This document shows positions 49,991 through 62,169 of a stretch of DNA of 64,000 nucleotides, piece by piece. The position numbers and the translations under genes were made by a program. Source of the stretch: Amaranthus tricolor (lineage: Eukaryota > Streptophyta > Magnoliopsida > Caryophyllales > Amaranthaceae); NCBI RefSeq assembly GCF_026212465.1, contig NC_080063.1, positions 4,268,844-4,332,843 on the forward strand, in the 5' to 3' direction. The notes under the pieces are model-generated. The model ran no database searches. It saw nothing but the letters and a program-made list of their open reading frames with translations, and had not been told where the DNA came from. Each line of letters starts with the position of its first letter. Position 1 is the first letter of the stretch.

Positions 49991-51248
49991 ATATAGATGC
50001 CACAAGGCAGTAAATGATACTCCAAAAACTTAAAAGAAATAAATAGGAATCACAATCAAGAAATAAATGAGTTTATAAAAAAGGGGGGGGGGAATAGGTG
50101 ATGAACATTAATGAGTAGATCATCATCAATTTAACTTATTGAGAAATGGCTCAACTATCTCATATTAAATTCTATCAGCAATACCAGCAAGGTGAAATGT
50201 CAGATATTAGAGAGAGACTGAGAAGGTGAGTAAGAGTATGTGTGAAAGAAACATGTGAATTCAATAAATGAGAAAATGATGGATGGGAAGGGAAGGGAAC
50301 ACTTACACACTTACACCTACACGGCTGCACTAGAGATTTTAGCATATTTAATTTGTTTGACCGTATAAAATTTTTAAAAATTAAGGGCTTTAATATTAAA
50401 TCACATTCTCTGTTTTTATTTGTTCTTTTTATTTAGTTTTCGCGAAGATCCCAATGCAAGTTTAAAATCAAATAATTTTAATTGTGAGTTTCTAAAAATT
50501 CTAAAAGGTTGATATTTAGAAAATATATATTGAAACAAATCTATCAAAATTCAACATGAATATATTTTTAACATAGATGGATGAGAAATCATAATCAAAG
50601 TTTGTTACTAAAATTCATAAATTTTATTTTTAAATTTACAGATACAAAATTTAAAGATACAAAATTATTTAAAAATATTATAATTTTAAAATTTACATCC
50701 AATCTGCCAACACTAACACTATCTCCTACATTACCTTTAGCTAGACTGACACATAAGGCATGGGTTCAGGCTATGCTAACTATCTGATTTTGTTAAACTT
50801 TCGTCAAAGAATTTCTCAATTGTAGGCAATTGCCAATTTGTAAATCACTAGGTTTTTTGTGGACTTACTACACAAAAAATTTATGCGCATCAATCCCAGA
50901 GACTTATGAAGAACTTCTATGAATTATCAAATGTTCGTTAGTGATTTAGACTTGAAAAATACTAAGAAATAAATTGATATTGGATTTTTAGACTTACTCT
51001 TGGTAAATTGATACAAATATATCAATATCGTCCTGTTCATCTATTTTCACCGTATTTGTATATTATTATGTCAGTTTTCCAAAATTTTTGTATATAAAAT
51101 AAATTAATAACAGTATTTCAAAACTTAGACGCTTAATTTTGATAAAATAATCCTTAAAAATTAAAAGATATAAAAATATCTTTCACAATATCTCCTTTTT
51201 TGGCGTTGGTTTCTTTATAATATTATCTCTCTCCTATTCACCCTAATA
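49991..51248. other. Intergenic, no gene seen
   Basis: Includes a run of ten G at 50083-50092. Open frames are AT-rich chance frames. Confidence 0.5.
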
Positions 51249-51478
51249 CTCCCCTTTTACTTGACACATTTGTCAATGCATTAATTTTATCATTAATCTT
51301 TAATTGTACATAATTAAAAAATTATAAAAAGTTAATAATAATCTCTGCATTGATATGAATCAAATATTTTCATGTGACTCTGTTATAACTTATAAATTAA
51401 GAATAAAATACATGTTAAGAGTGATTGATTAACAATGTCAAAAGTCAAATAAAACTATCAGAGTGAATAGAAGGGAGT
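51249..51478. mobile_element. Stowaway MITE
   Basis: Ends CTCCCCTTTTACTTGACA and (inward from right) CTCCCTTCTATTCACTCTGA, with TA on both sides (51247-51248, 51479-51480). The interior CATGTGACTCTGTTATAACT matches the other Stowaway copies. Confidence 0.7.
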
Positions 51479-52179
51479 ATTATCATATACTGTATTCTTG
51501 TATTGTATCTCATATCTCAATATACCCCATCATCATGCTATATTGCTATGTCACATGACGTTTTGTTTAAGATGAGCCTCGAATCATGGAAGAATCATTG
51601 AATTAAGTGTCAAAGCAAGGATAGGTCAAAGGAGCATTGCTCAAGCGAGCAAGGCACTGTGCTTGATTAGGCAAGCAAGGCACCGTACTCGAGTAGGCAT
51701 AGCTGATGTCAAAGCAAGCATTTGTAGATGGTTCATCATCGAGTGGTATAGAAACATTAGTAATGACCAAGCAGAAGAATGGAATGAAAAACATATGCAT
51801 TGGCCAAAACATCCCTTCTGTAATTCTTACAAGGGGGAAAACTGATCTATGAACAAACTGGGTATGGGCAAACAGATAATTTCATTAAAGAATACTATGC
51901 AATCCAACTAATTTCTGCAAAATTCTAGCTCCTTTCATTCCAAGGATAAATTTGACAGGTCTCTTTAATGGTTTATGAATTGAGCAACTTATATACCTAC
52001 AAAAATCAATATAATCTGTGGGGTCAAGAACCAGATTCTTTTGCTGATAATACTTTTACCTTGCATAAAATGAGTAAAATATGACATGTAATTGGTGATA
52101 CGCTGTGTTGGTTTGCAAGAGTTAAGCTTTGAACTGGTAAATACGGACTAATTGCCACATTGATCACATGATACCTTGA
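51479..52179. other. Downstream flank of the NFD1 gene
   Basis: A segment at 51600-51720 alternates AAGCGAGCAAGGCAC and AAGCAAGGCACCG, a partly tandem GC-richer patch like the GCTCGA-rich part of the LTR copies, but too short to assign. No gene is seen. Confidence 0.45.
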
Positions 52180-55100
52180 CTATGCAGCCACTGCTACCTT
52201 TTGTACTTTCTTAGATGATTGTTTTGACATCTTTCCAACAGGTGGTGTTTCTGGCTTTTCAACACCTTGGATGTCAGTTATTCTCAACCGAGTGAGCTCC
52301 TACAAGTCCAATTATATATCAACTGGCAGTTCAACTGTTGACACGTGAGCTGCGAAGTAATGCCACAAAGTTCAAATCGACATTACCTGTCGGTGACCTT
52401 TGGTCCTCCGGTAGTTCTTTCTCCTCTTCTTTTTAAATATGATCACTTTGGCATCTAAAGCCTAAAAATGAAACCAAGACCCAACATTACATTACGTCAA
52501 AAACATCACAATAGCAAAAACTCAACCAAGTTCTAGCTTTGTGTCTGTTTGGCAAATGGTTGTTGGCTGGTTTGAACAGTTGAAAATATTGGCTAATATG
52601 CAAGTTGTTTAAGCTAGTAGTTTAAACCAGTTGTTATGGAAATATTTGGTAAGATATAACTATAGGTTGTTTGTCGTTTATTATAGAAAAAGTGTGTAAA
52701 AAGCCAAAGCCAATGATAAAAGTTACTCCGAATAGCTTTTTGGTTGTGACTTAAAAATCGTTTACAAAACACTTTTTAGTTGTTTGACTAACCAAAAATC
52801 AAGAGCTCCGACAAAAAACCAAGGAAAAAGCTATTTGCCAAAACCCCCCTTTACATGGCATAAACATTCACTGGAAATGAAGAGCACCTCCTAATTCTTT
52901 ATACACACAATGTTTATAAAGGACCGCCTAGTGCACAAAGAATCCCCATAAGTGAGGATCTAGAGAAGGATCACGCCATAACGAAGTAACACCTGCATTT
53001 CTCAAAGAGGTTGCTTATTGAAACCTTTCAGTCACACAACAAAAATTGGACCCATGTGCCAAACAGAAAATTGAGCTATTGCAAGACTTTACCTTATGTT
53101 CTTTTTGACATGAATATTAACTTTCGGAAAAGTAAAGTTTTGGCTACTTGGTTAAGGGCATATAAGATAATGATTTTGTAATGTAAAAAAAAAAAGCCTA
53201 TAGTCACTTTATCCATCAAAATGTATATCCACATCTTTCAGAAAGATCAAAAGCCTGCAGTCCAGAATTATATCACAGAAACATGAAAAATCTATAAAAG
53301 AATCTTAACGATTGATGATTTTATAATCAACTGAAATTGTGTGAAGCTAAAAATTTGTGTTAAACAGTATCTTCTCTTTCTTCTCCCAACATAGGGGATC
53401 AGTAGAAGTGCAGTCTCTATCTCTCAGCTCAATTAAAGCACGAAATTCAGTATTGAACCATATACCATTATTAAATGCAAAGAAAAGTTCCAAGGTGTCT
53501 TACATGCTCCTCCACAACAGCATGAACCACCACATCTGGCAATATAGGCCTCCCAATCATGGTTTGAAATGCTGAACCCGCCATCATGACCTTATTTAAT
53601 ATCAGCTGCAAGGAAACAAATCCAGGAACAACAGAACAAAATCATTAAAACAAATTAAACACTACGGGATGAAATCTGTGACAAGCAACTTGATGAAAGC
53701 ATAAATAAAATTGAGAAGATTAAAAAAGTATGTACAAAAATTGGTATAAAATCTTCCTTTGTTTTTGCTTTGCCTTCTTGTATGTAAAATTTTTGGGAGA
53801 ACACAAGTTAAAAAAATTAAAAAAAAAGTATGTAAAAAAGGAGGGTGTAAACATGAATTTTCTAGATAACATGAACATAGGCATCGGGAAACGAAGATCA
53901 GCATGGCAACACCTTTCACATGCATTAGGGAGAAGACTATCATGTTGCACGACATACAACAAAAAATGGGACTGAACTAATCCTAATGAAGAGGCATGGC
54001 TTGAGGCCATGGGTTGAGGCTCTTAGTGGCCTATTCGTGGAGCATATTAGTGAGTTGCGCGGAAAGTAACGTCAACATATCACATTCTATTATATGGCTA
54101 TAGTGGAGATATGTACGGACATGAGGCCTCGTTCTAATTTGGCGTGGGATCTATGGGATATTTCTTGGGGAGCTATTACTTAGGCGAATATATCGACGGG
54201 CTAGCACACCTGGATGTAGACCATTGGTGGATGTCTGAGTACTTCGAGTCCTTATGTCCTCATCTTCGTCCGCGATGTAGTCTAAACAAGACAAGGGTTG
54301 AGATGTGGACTCTAATGTAGATGCCACAAGATGCATCCAAACTTGCAAGCTGTAGGAATATTTTGGACAAGCTGGTACCCACTACCCACCCATTTCTTAT
54401 CCCCGTGGAAGTAACTACTTTCCCACCTGCGCTGAATGCATAAGTTAACTTTTGTAAAATAAATTATTTATAAACTATAGTTAGTCAATGTCTCGATATC
54501 TCACTATTTTTGTTCATGTAGTTATAGTTTGTTTATGTCTTTATATCTTACTCGGATTTTGTCACAACTAAAATGAGGAGAGTCCAGCATATCATGTATA
54601 AAAGGCGGATAAAAAGATAAAAGGGCTGGGTATGGGCATGGGTATGGGTATGGGTATGGGCGTATGGCAAAACAGTAGGCAAACACAGATTAACTGATTC
54701 AGTTATACAGCTCTATTTTATAGGAAATTCTATTAGAGTTTATTTTAAGAGTAGTTATCCTTGTGTATATATATAGATATTCAGGGTGTAATGTTTGGTT
54801 ATGAAAAGAAACAAGAATTCAAGGAGTATTGATGGACTCGAACTGTGCTATCCACTATCTTCCCTTTCTCAAAAAGTTATTGCTCTTTCTTCCAAATCTT
54901 ATAAGAAAGGGCTCAATCTATTACAACTAGGTTCAGAGAAATTCTTTCCAGTGACCTTACGGACACTCACAAATGGATTCAATGGATGTTTTTCTTGAGA
55001 AACAAGAAACTACCATGCCTCCATTAAAGAAGCTCAAAGAGCTCTAAATTACAAAATCATCCAATCATTTAAATCACTTTCTAAGAAGTGTACGAAAAAT

Positions 55101-56551
55101 GGAGGAAAGGTCTATGTGAATGATGTGATGATCATTTTCGAAAAGCTGGTAATTCTGGGCATAAATATAAGAAGATAGGATGTCATGTTTAATGAAGAAA
55201 GAGATGAGGAGTTACAAGCCATGATAAAACCCATTTTTAACCCCTCGCTCTATCAACCCTTCGAAACCAAGACAAGCCACCTCACCAAACCCAAACATCC
55301 CAAACCCATTCAAACCTCACCACCACCCTCAAATATCCTAAAATTTGTACCACCAAAATCCAAGAACCTACCCTTATTTCTCACCATCCCGCAAACCCAT
55401 CATGGCTGTCGGAGATGAACGAGCCCCAAATCCACTTCCCTTATTTTCTAACCACCACCCTCATCATCCCGCAAACCCATCAAGGTCGTCTACCTTTGTA
55501 GCTAAATGATGACAAAGAATGAACAAACTATTGCATTTTAAATGAAGCAATGCACTATAAAACAAGGCCGACACACAACTTCAATTGCTGAGTTATAAAA
55601 CTGATTCCTAACCCAGTCAAATGTGGAATGACAATTCAGCCGGTCATATTGAGAAGTACACTAACACATTTGATTTAAATTGCTTCGAGGCCAATGGCCA
55701 TTCAACTCTTAACTCTTAGCTCAATTAGCATACTCTCAAGCTAACCATTTATTATGGAAAATTCAGGATCATAAAAGGTCACAGATTTCAATCAACAACC
55801 TTACTTCATTTGAAAAATCAGAGGATAGCACAATACAAAATTTCGCTAACATATAGTACTAGATTACATCCAATGCTTTAAAATATAATTGAAAAATAAA
55901 AAAATGAACTGTAGCACTAAAATTACCTTATCGTTAACTTCGCAATAGTTGAGTTTCTCCACATATATGTAATCTCCATTACTCACCTTAAACTGATGTG
56001 ACCCAACCTACACCCCAAAATATCAAATCAAATCAAATTAAATCCCAATTAAACCCTAAAATCAACCTTAACACGAAAATTAACACACTTGATCAAACCT
56101 GAACAACAGCAAAAACCGGTTCATAGTTCTTAAAGACCCGATCACTAGGTTGAAGAGGGCCAATAACCTTATAACCAATATCAGCAGCTTCTTTAATTTT
56201 ATTTTCGACAAAATACGATCTTTCAGCAAGCTTAGATGGTTCATTTGAGATACATCTACCTTCCTCTTGACTTGAATAATCTTCCTCCTCTTCTTCATCT
56301 TCATTGTCGTCTTCGGAGTGATCATTGTCTTCCATTTCAATAAATTTCGGAGATTTAGGGTTTTGAGTGCGGGAAGAAAACTTGCGGAAAATGAATGAAT
56401 GATAATGAAATTGAGAAGAGAAGATGTAAGGCAGGCGGTGAAGATGGTTAGAAAGTATGAATTTGAAAGGGTGAAAAGAGTGAGGATGATAATTTGAAAA
56501 GAAGAAAGAAGTTTGGCGGGCTAATGTGGTGAGAAATCGTCTGGACGCCAT
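52180..56551 (-). CDS. NFD1: Mitochondrial ribosomal protein L21 (NFD1/RPL21M), five exons, 276 aa
   Basis: Exons on the minus strand: 56099-56551, 55927-56007, 53504-53605, 52387-52461 and 52180-52299. All are in phase 0 with GT-AG introns and give 151+27+34+25+39 residues. Residues 1-60 are rich in Arg, Ser, Phe and His and lack acidic residues, as in a mitochondrial presequence. About 72-95 is a Glu/Asp-rich linker. The bL21 domain runs from about 113 to the end: YKVIGPLQPSDRVFKNYEPV, VGSHQFKVSNGDYIYVEKLN, IGRPILPDVVVHAVVEEH, ALDAKVIIFKKKRRKNYRRT, GHRQELTRLRITDIQG. Arabidopsis NFD1 (270 aa by memory) is a mitochondrial large-subunit protein needed for nuclear fusion in reproduction. Intron 2 is 2.3 kb and intron 3 carries a MITE. 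No defect is seen. Confidence 0.92.
52545..52855. mobile_element. MITE in intron 3 of NFD1
   Basis: Left TCTGTTTGGCAAATGGTTGT then TGGCTGGTTTGAAC, and right (inward) GGGGTTTTGGCAAATAGCTT then TTTCCTTGGTTTTTTG, are imperfect inverted copies. The interior is AT-rich and non-coding. A target duplication was not settled. Confidence 0.65.
53606..55926. other. Intron 2 of NFD1, with minisatellite and unassigned frames
   Basis: 2321-bp intron. It contains a GGGTAT-type minisatellite (about 54627-54662, six units). A plus-strand stretch (54795-55430) has broken frames, one reading SLSQKVIALSSKSYKKGLNL and one Pro-rich. ATCCCGCAAACCCATCA occurs twice (55386, 55466). I recognise no protein, and this may be the wreck of an inserted element. 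Confidence 0.5.
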
Positions 56552-56595
56552 TGTTGATGTTCTAGGAACACGGACGATGAGACAGAAACAACAAA

Positions 56596-56604
56596 TTAGG
56601 GTTT
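56596..56604 (-). promoter_or_regulatory. Telo-box upstream of NFD1
   Basis: AAACCCTAA on the minus strand, 45 bp before the ATG. This motif is common in promoters and leaders of plant ribosomal-protein and translation genes, which agrees with the gene's identity. Confidence 0.6.
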
Positions 56605-56794
56605 ATGCCGTTGAGGGAAGTACAGGATTTCGGACTCCACCACGAGTCGACGACTGTGTAGCTCAAAATTTCCCATTTTGATTTTGATGATAGTTTAGAA
56701 TTAATCATAAAATCATACAATTAACTAGAACTCTAGAAGCATAAAAAAATAAAAAAATAAAATAAAATAAAAATTTATGTGGTATAATCAAATT

Positions 56795-57363
56795 TGCTGT
56801 GAATGGACTATAACAATAGTGAAGAACGAGCACAAAAACAAATGCAAAGAAAAACATAGCACAACAATGAAGAGCTCTCTTGAAATAAACCCTCATTGCT
56901 TCCGGTGTATTAGCATCACTCTCATAACCCTAATGATGCTCTAAGATTCCTTATATAATCATAAAACATATTAGAAAAACCTAGGACAAAAGGGCTTAAA
57001 GCCCAAACAAGCCAAAACAGAAAGCTGACAAACAAAGGCACTGCTGGCCGCTCGACCCGAGCAGCCCTCGCTCAACTGGTCGAGCATTCTTCAGAAGCTA
57101 CTGTCTTGAGCTGCTACTTGGCTCAATCGATCCACTAACGCTCGACCACTCGAGCAGCCTTCAAGACATCCTATCCTTCGTGTCTTCTCTACATTAAGAC
57201 ACTCTAAATCAACCTCACCTATCACTTCATTGAGTGACCAAAGCATATGCTCCCATACCCCTTTGCACACACACTATCATTCTCAAATGTGCAAGCCAAT
57301 GAGTATGCTATGAGGTGATCGAGCTCACCTCCATTAAGGTGAGATTTGGAGCTTGACACAACA
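56795..57363 (-). mobile_element. Solo LTR copy B with 5-bp target duplication
   Basis: Plus strand TGCTGTGAATGG...TTGACACAACA, flanked by exact AAATT (56790-56794, 57364-57368). Read on the minus strand it matches 3184-3950, with TATATAA (56951-56957). At 569 bp it is shorter than copy A because the segment after the TATA box is reduced. There is no internal region, so it is a solo LTR. Superfamily not determined. Confidence 0.75.
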
Positions 57364-57602
57364 AAATTTACCATTTATCTTTATAAAAATTTGCCAATTG
57401 AATAATCAAATTGTTTAATTGCTACATTTGTTGAACTAAATATTATACAACTAACTTTAAAGATTTCTTTACAAAAATTTGTCTTATGGAATAATCAAAA
57501 TGGTTAACCATTATACAATTAATTAGAAGGATTTGAAAATTCCATTTGGCATCCTTACAGAGATTTGCCATAAAATAATCAAATTGTTTGACTACTATAT
57601 TT
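57364..57602. repeat. Degenerate tandem repeat, unit about 90-110 bp
   Basis: Units share AAAAATTTGCCAATTGAATA-like, ATCAAAWTGKTTAAYT and CTACATTT/ACTATATT words. Two to three units lie here, and another lies at 58604-58725 beyond the L1 insertion, so one array was split. A further related unit lies at about 56695-56735. Confidence 0.6.
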
Positions 57603-58603
57603 TTTTTGGTAAATAAAATTTTTCCGTTCATCCTAAAAAATCTAAAATACAGTCCAGACAAGAATTTCGCACTTACTTAATTTGCATCAGTATGGAAACG
57701 AGGTCCACCTTCTAGAAAGGGTGTCTTCAGCCCACTCTTTATTTGCAAAAGAGTAAATGAGAAACCAAATAGCTAGCCAACCATCCAACTAGTATCAAAC
57801 TATACAAAGTATTACAAAAATAAGCGAGACACAAGTAAAACATTTGTAGATATCAATAGCAGCATCAGACGCTCAAAAACACACTAAGCAGCATTCCTGA
57901 TGGATATAGTAGCTTGTGCAAACTCATCAAGGCAACGTTCCTGATCAGATCAGTATTATCAACCAGAAGATTACAACCAAACTCTAATCTTACTGTTAGT
58001 GTAGTTAGGATACAGTGCTTCAAAACAATCCCGAACAGTCAGCCTAATGGTGCACAGTACCTGTTGCGGGCTTCTCACATAACCTTTCCAAATAGCAACG
58101 TTTCTATTCATCCAGATATGGTAAATCGTAGCAGCATAAATAGCACACAACAAGCTTCGTTTCAATTGATTCTTCCTAGACTTCCTAAAGTCCATTTTAT
58201 CAATAACGCAGAAACTAATCCCTACCCAACAGCGCACTGCTGCAATACATCGCACACTAAACGAACACTCAAAAGACACATGCTTAGTTGTTTTAGAATG
58301 CAAATCACACAAGGGGCACAAGTCATCCTTTACTACACCTAAGCTTAAGAGTTTGTCTTTAGTACGCAATCTCTTTTTCGCAGCTAACCAGCACACAAAA
58401 CGATGATTAGGAACTGAAATTTTGTTCCAAACAAGATGTTTCCATCTAGTCTTCAAGTTAGAGCTAATAGATGCCATGTAAGTTTCTTTAATAGAGTATG
58501 AATCTTGCACAACCCATTGCTTAAGGATATCCTTCAAAACACATATTTTTTTCAATGTCCAACTAGCTGTGATAGGTGCGTTGAAAATCTCTCATTGACC
58601 TTA
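57603..58603 (-). mobile_element. 5'-truncated L1 LINE with 12-bp target duplication
   Basis: Flanked by ACTACTATATTT on both sides (57591-57602, 58604-58615), with a T run at the left end, which is the minus-strand poly-A tail. The 3' UTR is about 370 bp. The coding part is described separately. These features are diagnostic of target-primed insertion. Confidence 0.85.
57971..58555 (-). pseudogene. L1 ORF2 C-terminal fragment with RT zinc-binding domain
   Basis: 194 codons open. They contain the zf-RVT domain found at the C-terminus of plant L1 ORF2 proteins: LVWNKISVPNHRFVCWLAAK, RLRTKDKLLSLGVV, then the Cys/His cluster DLCPLCDLHSKTTKHVSFEC. The reverse transcriptase and endonuclease are absent because the insertion is 5'-truncated. 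The frame has no stop, so the insertion may be fairly young. Confidence 0.85.
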
Positions 58604-58763
58604 ACTACTATATTTATTAAGTTAAATATCATACTATTAACTTAAAGGATTCTTTACAAAGATTGACCACATGGAATGATCAAAATGGTTAATTCCTATA
58701 TTTATTAAATTAGATAAAGTAAAATTGATTTTATTCTATTATATGGCATAATTTATTATGCAA

Positions 58764-58906
58764 CTAGTCTCTTGAGAGATCTTCTTTGTGAAAGATGTCT
58801 CTCAGGCCCAACCTATTAAAATTTAAATAAACTAAAAAATAATAATGGGCTTATCAAATTAGAGAAGGTTCTCTTAAAGAGACCGTCTCTCACAAGAATC
58901 TGTGTT
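58764..58906. mobile_element. MITE, family B
   Basis: About 143 bp with ends CTCTTGAGAGATCTTCTTTG and GAGACCGTCTCTCACAAGAA, interior CAGGCCCAACCTATTAAAAT and AATAATGGGCTTATC. Collinear with 36492-36640. Confidence 0.65.
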
Positions 58907-59036
58907 TATTATATTTCTACTAGAAAAGTCAAAACCCTCAATTTCTCTTTAAAAATAATTCAAAAGCAGGGGTAGTATATTTGAAATGAAAAAAAAATCT
59001 ATCATCAAATGAGAATAATAGAATTCTATTTTAAGA

Positions 59037-59037
<1 letters not shown>

Positions 59038-59099
<62 letters not shown>

Positions 59100-59103
59100 T
59101 TTA

Positions 59104-59131
<28 letters not shown>
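59038..59131. repeat. (AAT)n/(ATT)n palindromic microsatellite
   Basis: About 15 AAT units pass directly into ATT units, broken by TTTATC once, so the tract can fold on itself. Confidence 0.9.
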
Positions 59132-59134
<3 letters not shown>

Positions 59135-59442
59135 AACATTTTTAACATGAAAACTTCAATTTGATAATGATAATATTTTTTAAAATCATAATACTTTTAA
59201 ATCTAAAATACTAATAATATCGTGCCACGGGATTCTATATTAGTTTTACACTAAATATAATAATCAATTTGGGATTTAGGTATATTCATCACTCCTTTTA
59301 ATTAAATAGATATTTGGTAAAGGTGCTCGATTTATTTTCAAAAATAAAAAATGATGTAAAATAAAATGAACGATGAAAAAAAATATATGTTCATTTAGCA
59401 TATTTCACACTCATTTTGCATCATTTATATTTTTGAAAATGG
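59132..59442. other. Intergenic, no gene seen
   Basis: AT-rich spacer between the trinucleotide tract and the 3' end of the RTE LINE. Confidence 0.5.
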
Positions 59443-60077
59443 ACCATCATGATCATCATCATCATTATACCCAGTGTATCTCGCTCATAAAAAACTATGA
59501 TCAGGGTCTGGAGAGGGAAGAACGACGACAGCTCATACCCATAGAGGAGAGTGCGGTCAAAGAGCCATCGGCTCGAAAAAGGTCTTCAAACAAAGAGAAA
59601 CCTGCAACTTACAAATATAATAAATAGAATACGTACAAATAACTAACAATAAAGATAAAAGTAACAAAGGAGGTAAATAGTGACAATTATAGGCAATGAA
59701 CAATAGCAAACGATGGGTGAAAGGGACGGGTTTAGTAATCTAAGACGTGGATAAGGCATCGCCAATTGCCCCTATCCCTGGTCAGGTTCTTGAAAAGGTG
59801 AAATTCATGCATATCACTTTTTAATCTGTTCCTCCCACGTTCTCCTAGATCTTCCTCGACTTCTCTTGCCCTCCACTATGATGCATTTGATCCTTCTTAC
59901 TGGGGCGTCATGTGTCCTTCTCTACACATTCCCAAACCATCTCAACCTGTTCTCCTACATCTTTGCGGAGAGAGGTGCAACCCTTAACTTCTCCCTGAAC
60001 TCCTGATTTCTTATCCTATCCATCATAGTATTACCACACATCCACCTAAGCATACACATTTCTGTTACTTCCATCCT

Positions 60078-60335
60078 CTATTCGAAAACCTTATTTGCAG
60101 GCCAACATTCAGTCCTATATAACAACGCCGGTCTAATTGAAACGCAGTAAAATTTACCTTTTAATCTCCTCGAGAACTTTTTATCACAAAGCACCTCCGT
60201 TGTTGCTCGCCACTTAAGCCAACCCGCTTGTATACGATTAATAATGTCTCCATCAATCTCCCCATTACTCTGAATCACCGATCCCAAATATTTGAACTTG
60301 GACGTACATACAACAACTTCTCCCCCTATGGTCAC
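60078..60335 (-). pseudogene. RTE reverse transcriptase, C-terminal part
   Basis: Reads EVVVCTSKFKYLGSVIQSNG, NRIQAGWLKWRATTEVLCDK and LKGKFYCVSIRPALLYRTEC, the conserved region after the RT palm in RTE elements. The frame is lost after WPANKVFE, and later conserved pieces lie downstream in other frames. It matches the fragment at 4795-5400. Confidence 0.8.
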
Positions 60336-60438
60336 CTCTAGCTCCCCTATCGATTCTATCCCATTGAAATTTCATCGCAAGTATTCTGTGTTCGTACGAC
60401 TTGCACAACCCCATACCCTCCAAGGTTTCCCTCCACTC

Positions 60439-60933
60439 TTATAATTTACTATTAGCCTCCTCCTTGGTTTCTGCAACCAAAACTATAACGTCGGCGAAAA
60501 GCATGCACCATGGTACGGTTTTCCAGATGGATTTAGAGATTTCTTCCATAATAACCATAAAAATGGAAGAACTTAGTGTTGATCCCTGATGTAGTCCTAC
60601 TTGAATTGGGAAAAACTCTGTCATACCCACCGGTGTATGTATGTTAGTCGCCATTCTATCATACATGTCCTGTATTACCTCAAGGTACCTTCGTGAAATA
60701 CCTCTATTCTTGATGCTATCCCAAACGATGATATCCCAAACGATGCTTCGTGGTATGCTATCGTATGCTTTCTCCAGGTCTATGAACACCAGATGCAAAT
60801 CCTTCTTTCGCTCCCTATACTTTTCCATCAGTCTCCTCAAAAGATGTATTGCCTTGGTGGTTGATCTTCCCGGCATGAATTCGAATTGGTTATCTCTAAT
60901 TACCATCTCTCGTCTAATTCTTTTCTCAATCAC
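60439..60933 (-). pseudogene. RTE reverse transcriptase palm domain, catalytic site altered
   Basis: Contains NQFEFMPGRSTTKAIHLLRR, LHLVFIDLEKAYDSIPRS (motif A, Asp present), GLHQGSTLSSSIF and MLFADVIVLVAET, where the family has FADD. The second catalytic Asp is therefore Val, consistent with one A-to-T change. IVWDIIVWD shows a short in-frame duplication (about 60724-60748). The enzyme would be inactive. Confidence 0.85.
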
Positions 60934-61257
60934 TCTTTACCACAGTTTCATAGTATGGTTTAGAATTTTGATCCCTTTATAGTTCCCCCATGCTTGTGCA
61001 TCACCCTTGTTTTTTAAACAGTGGGATAAGTGTGCTAGTCTTCCATTCTTCTGGCATCTTACTAGACTTCAAGATGACATTAAAGAGGTTAGTAAGCCAA
61101 TGAATTCACTCTCCTAAAACCCTCCACACATAATATCAATAATCTACCCATAATCATGTGTTCTTTGGATGTCTGAAGTTTGTCGAATTTCCTCCTTTCG
61201 ACCCCTAGTCTCATTGAGCAGTTGGGAAAAATATTGATGTCATCTCATCTTGATGTC

Positions 61258-61751
61258 CTATTGTTTTAGGAGTACTCTTCCACCTTCATCCTTAATGAAA
61301 TTCACTGTCATTAGGTCCTTCTTTTTCCTAGATCTTGATTTTGCCAACTTAAAAATATACTTCTCCCGCTCTTTGGTATCAAGCGTTTGATAAAAGGCTT
61401 CAAACGAGCGATCTTTTGCCTTTGCTACTGCCTTCTTAGCCGCCCGCTTTGCTTTTTTATACCTCTCCTTCTTATGTGTCCTATCCTCCTCCTCCGTGCA
61501 AGCCATAAGCTCCTTGAATCTCCTGTTTTTGTCCTTTATCTTGTTTTGCACTTCTTCGTTCCATCAGCACGACTCTTTGTACACCTTTGATTTCCCTGTC
61601 GACACTCGTAATGTCTCCTTTGCCACTTTTCGAATGGTTTCCGCCATCGTCGCCGACATTTGATTTGCATCGTCTGATATACTTGGGTAGCCCGACGTCT
61701 TAATCTTATTTGACAAGGTTGCAACCATATACTCTTTAAGTTTACCCCCAC
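61258..61751 (-). pseudogene. RTE linker region between endonuclease and RT
   Basis: Two overlapping frames (61258-61551 and 61536-61751) are rich in Lys and Arg (YKKAKRAAKKAVAKAKDRSF, FYQTLDTKEREKYIFKLAKS), the usual basic linker of RTE polyproteins. A frameshift near 61545 separates them. Confidence 0.75.
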
Positions 61752-62169
61752 GTGATTGTCTGCCTGACCTTTATGTTCTTCTCGACAATCTTTCTCCTCA
61801 TATAAAACACTGGTACTAATAACTTATGTTGGGTGGGCATCTCTGTACCCAGCACGACCTTACAGTCCAAACAAGAGCTCCGATCAACCTTCCGAACTAA
61901 ATAGTAGTCAATTTGGGTTGCATGCCTACCACTCTTGTTGGTAATAAAGTGCTCATCCGTCTTTCTAAAGATCGAATTTCTATATCCAACTCCTTTGCTA
62001 ACGCAAACTCAAGCAAGATCTCTCCACTCTCGTTCCTTACACCATAACCAAACCCACCATGAACTGAGTTATAGTTAACTGCCTCCTTACCTATGTGTCC
62101 ATTGAAGTCTCTACTTATTAAAACTTTTTCATTGGCAGGGATGGTATCTATAAGGTCACCAAGATTATC

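Noticed and set aside
51600..51720. Fragment of the LTR family at 3184/56795
   Set aside because: Shares only GC-rich CTCGAG/AAGCAAGGCA-like words over about 100 bp, too little to assign.
55185..55418. Pro-rich 77-codon frame as a gene
   Set aside because: No start context, no recognisable domain, and located inside an intron of NFD1. Kept only as debris.
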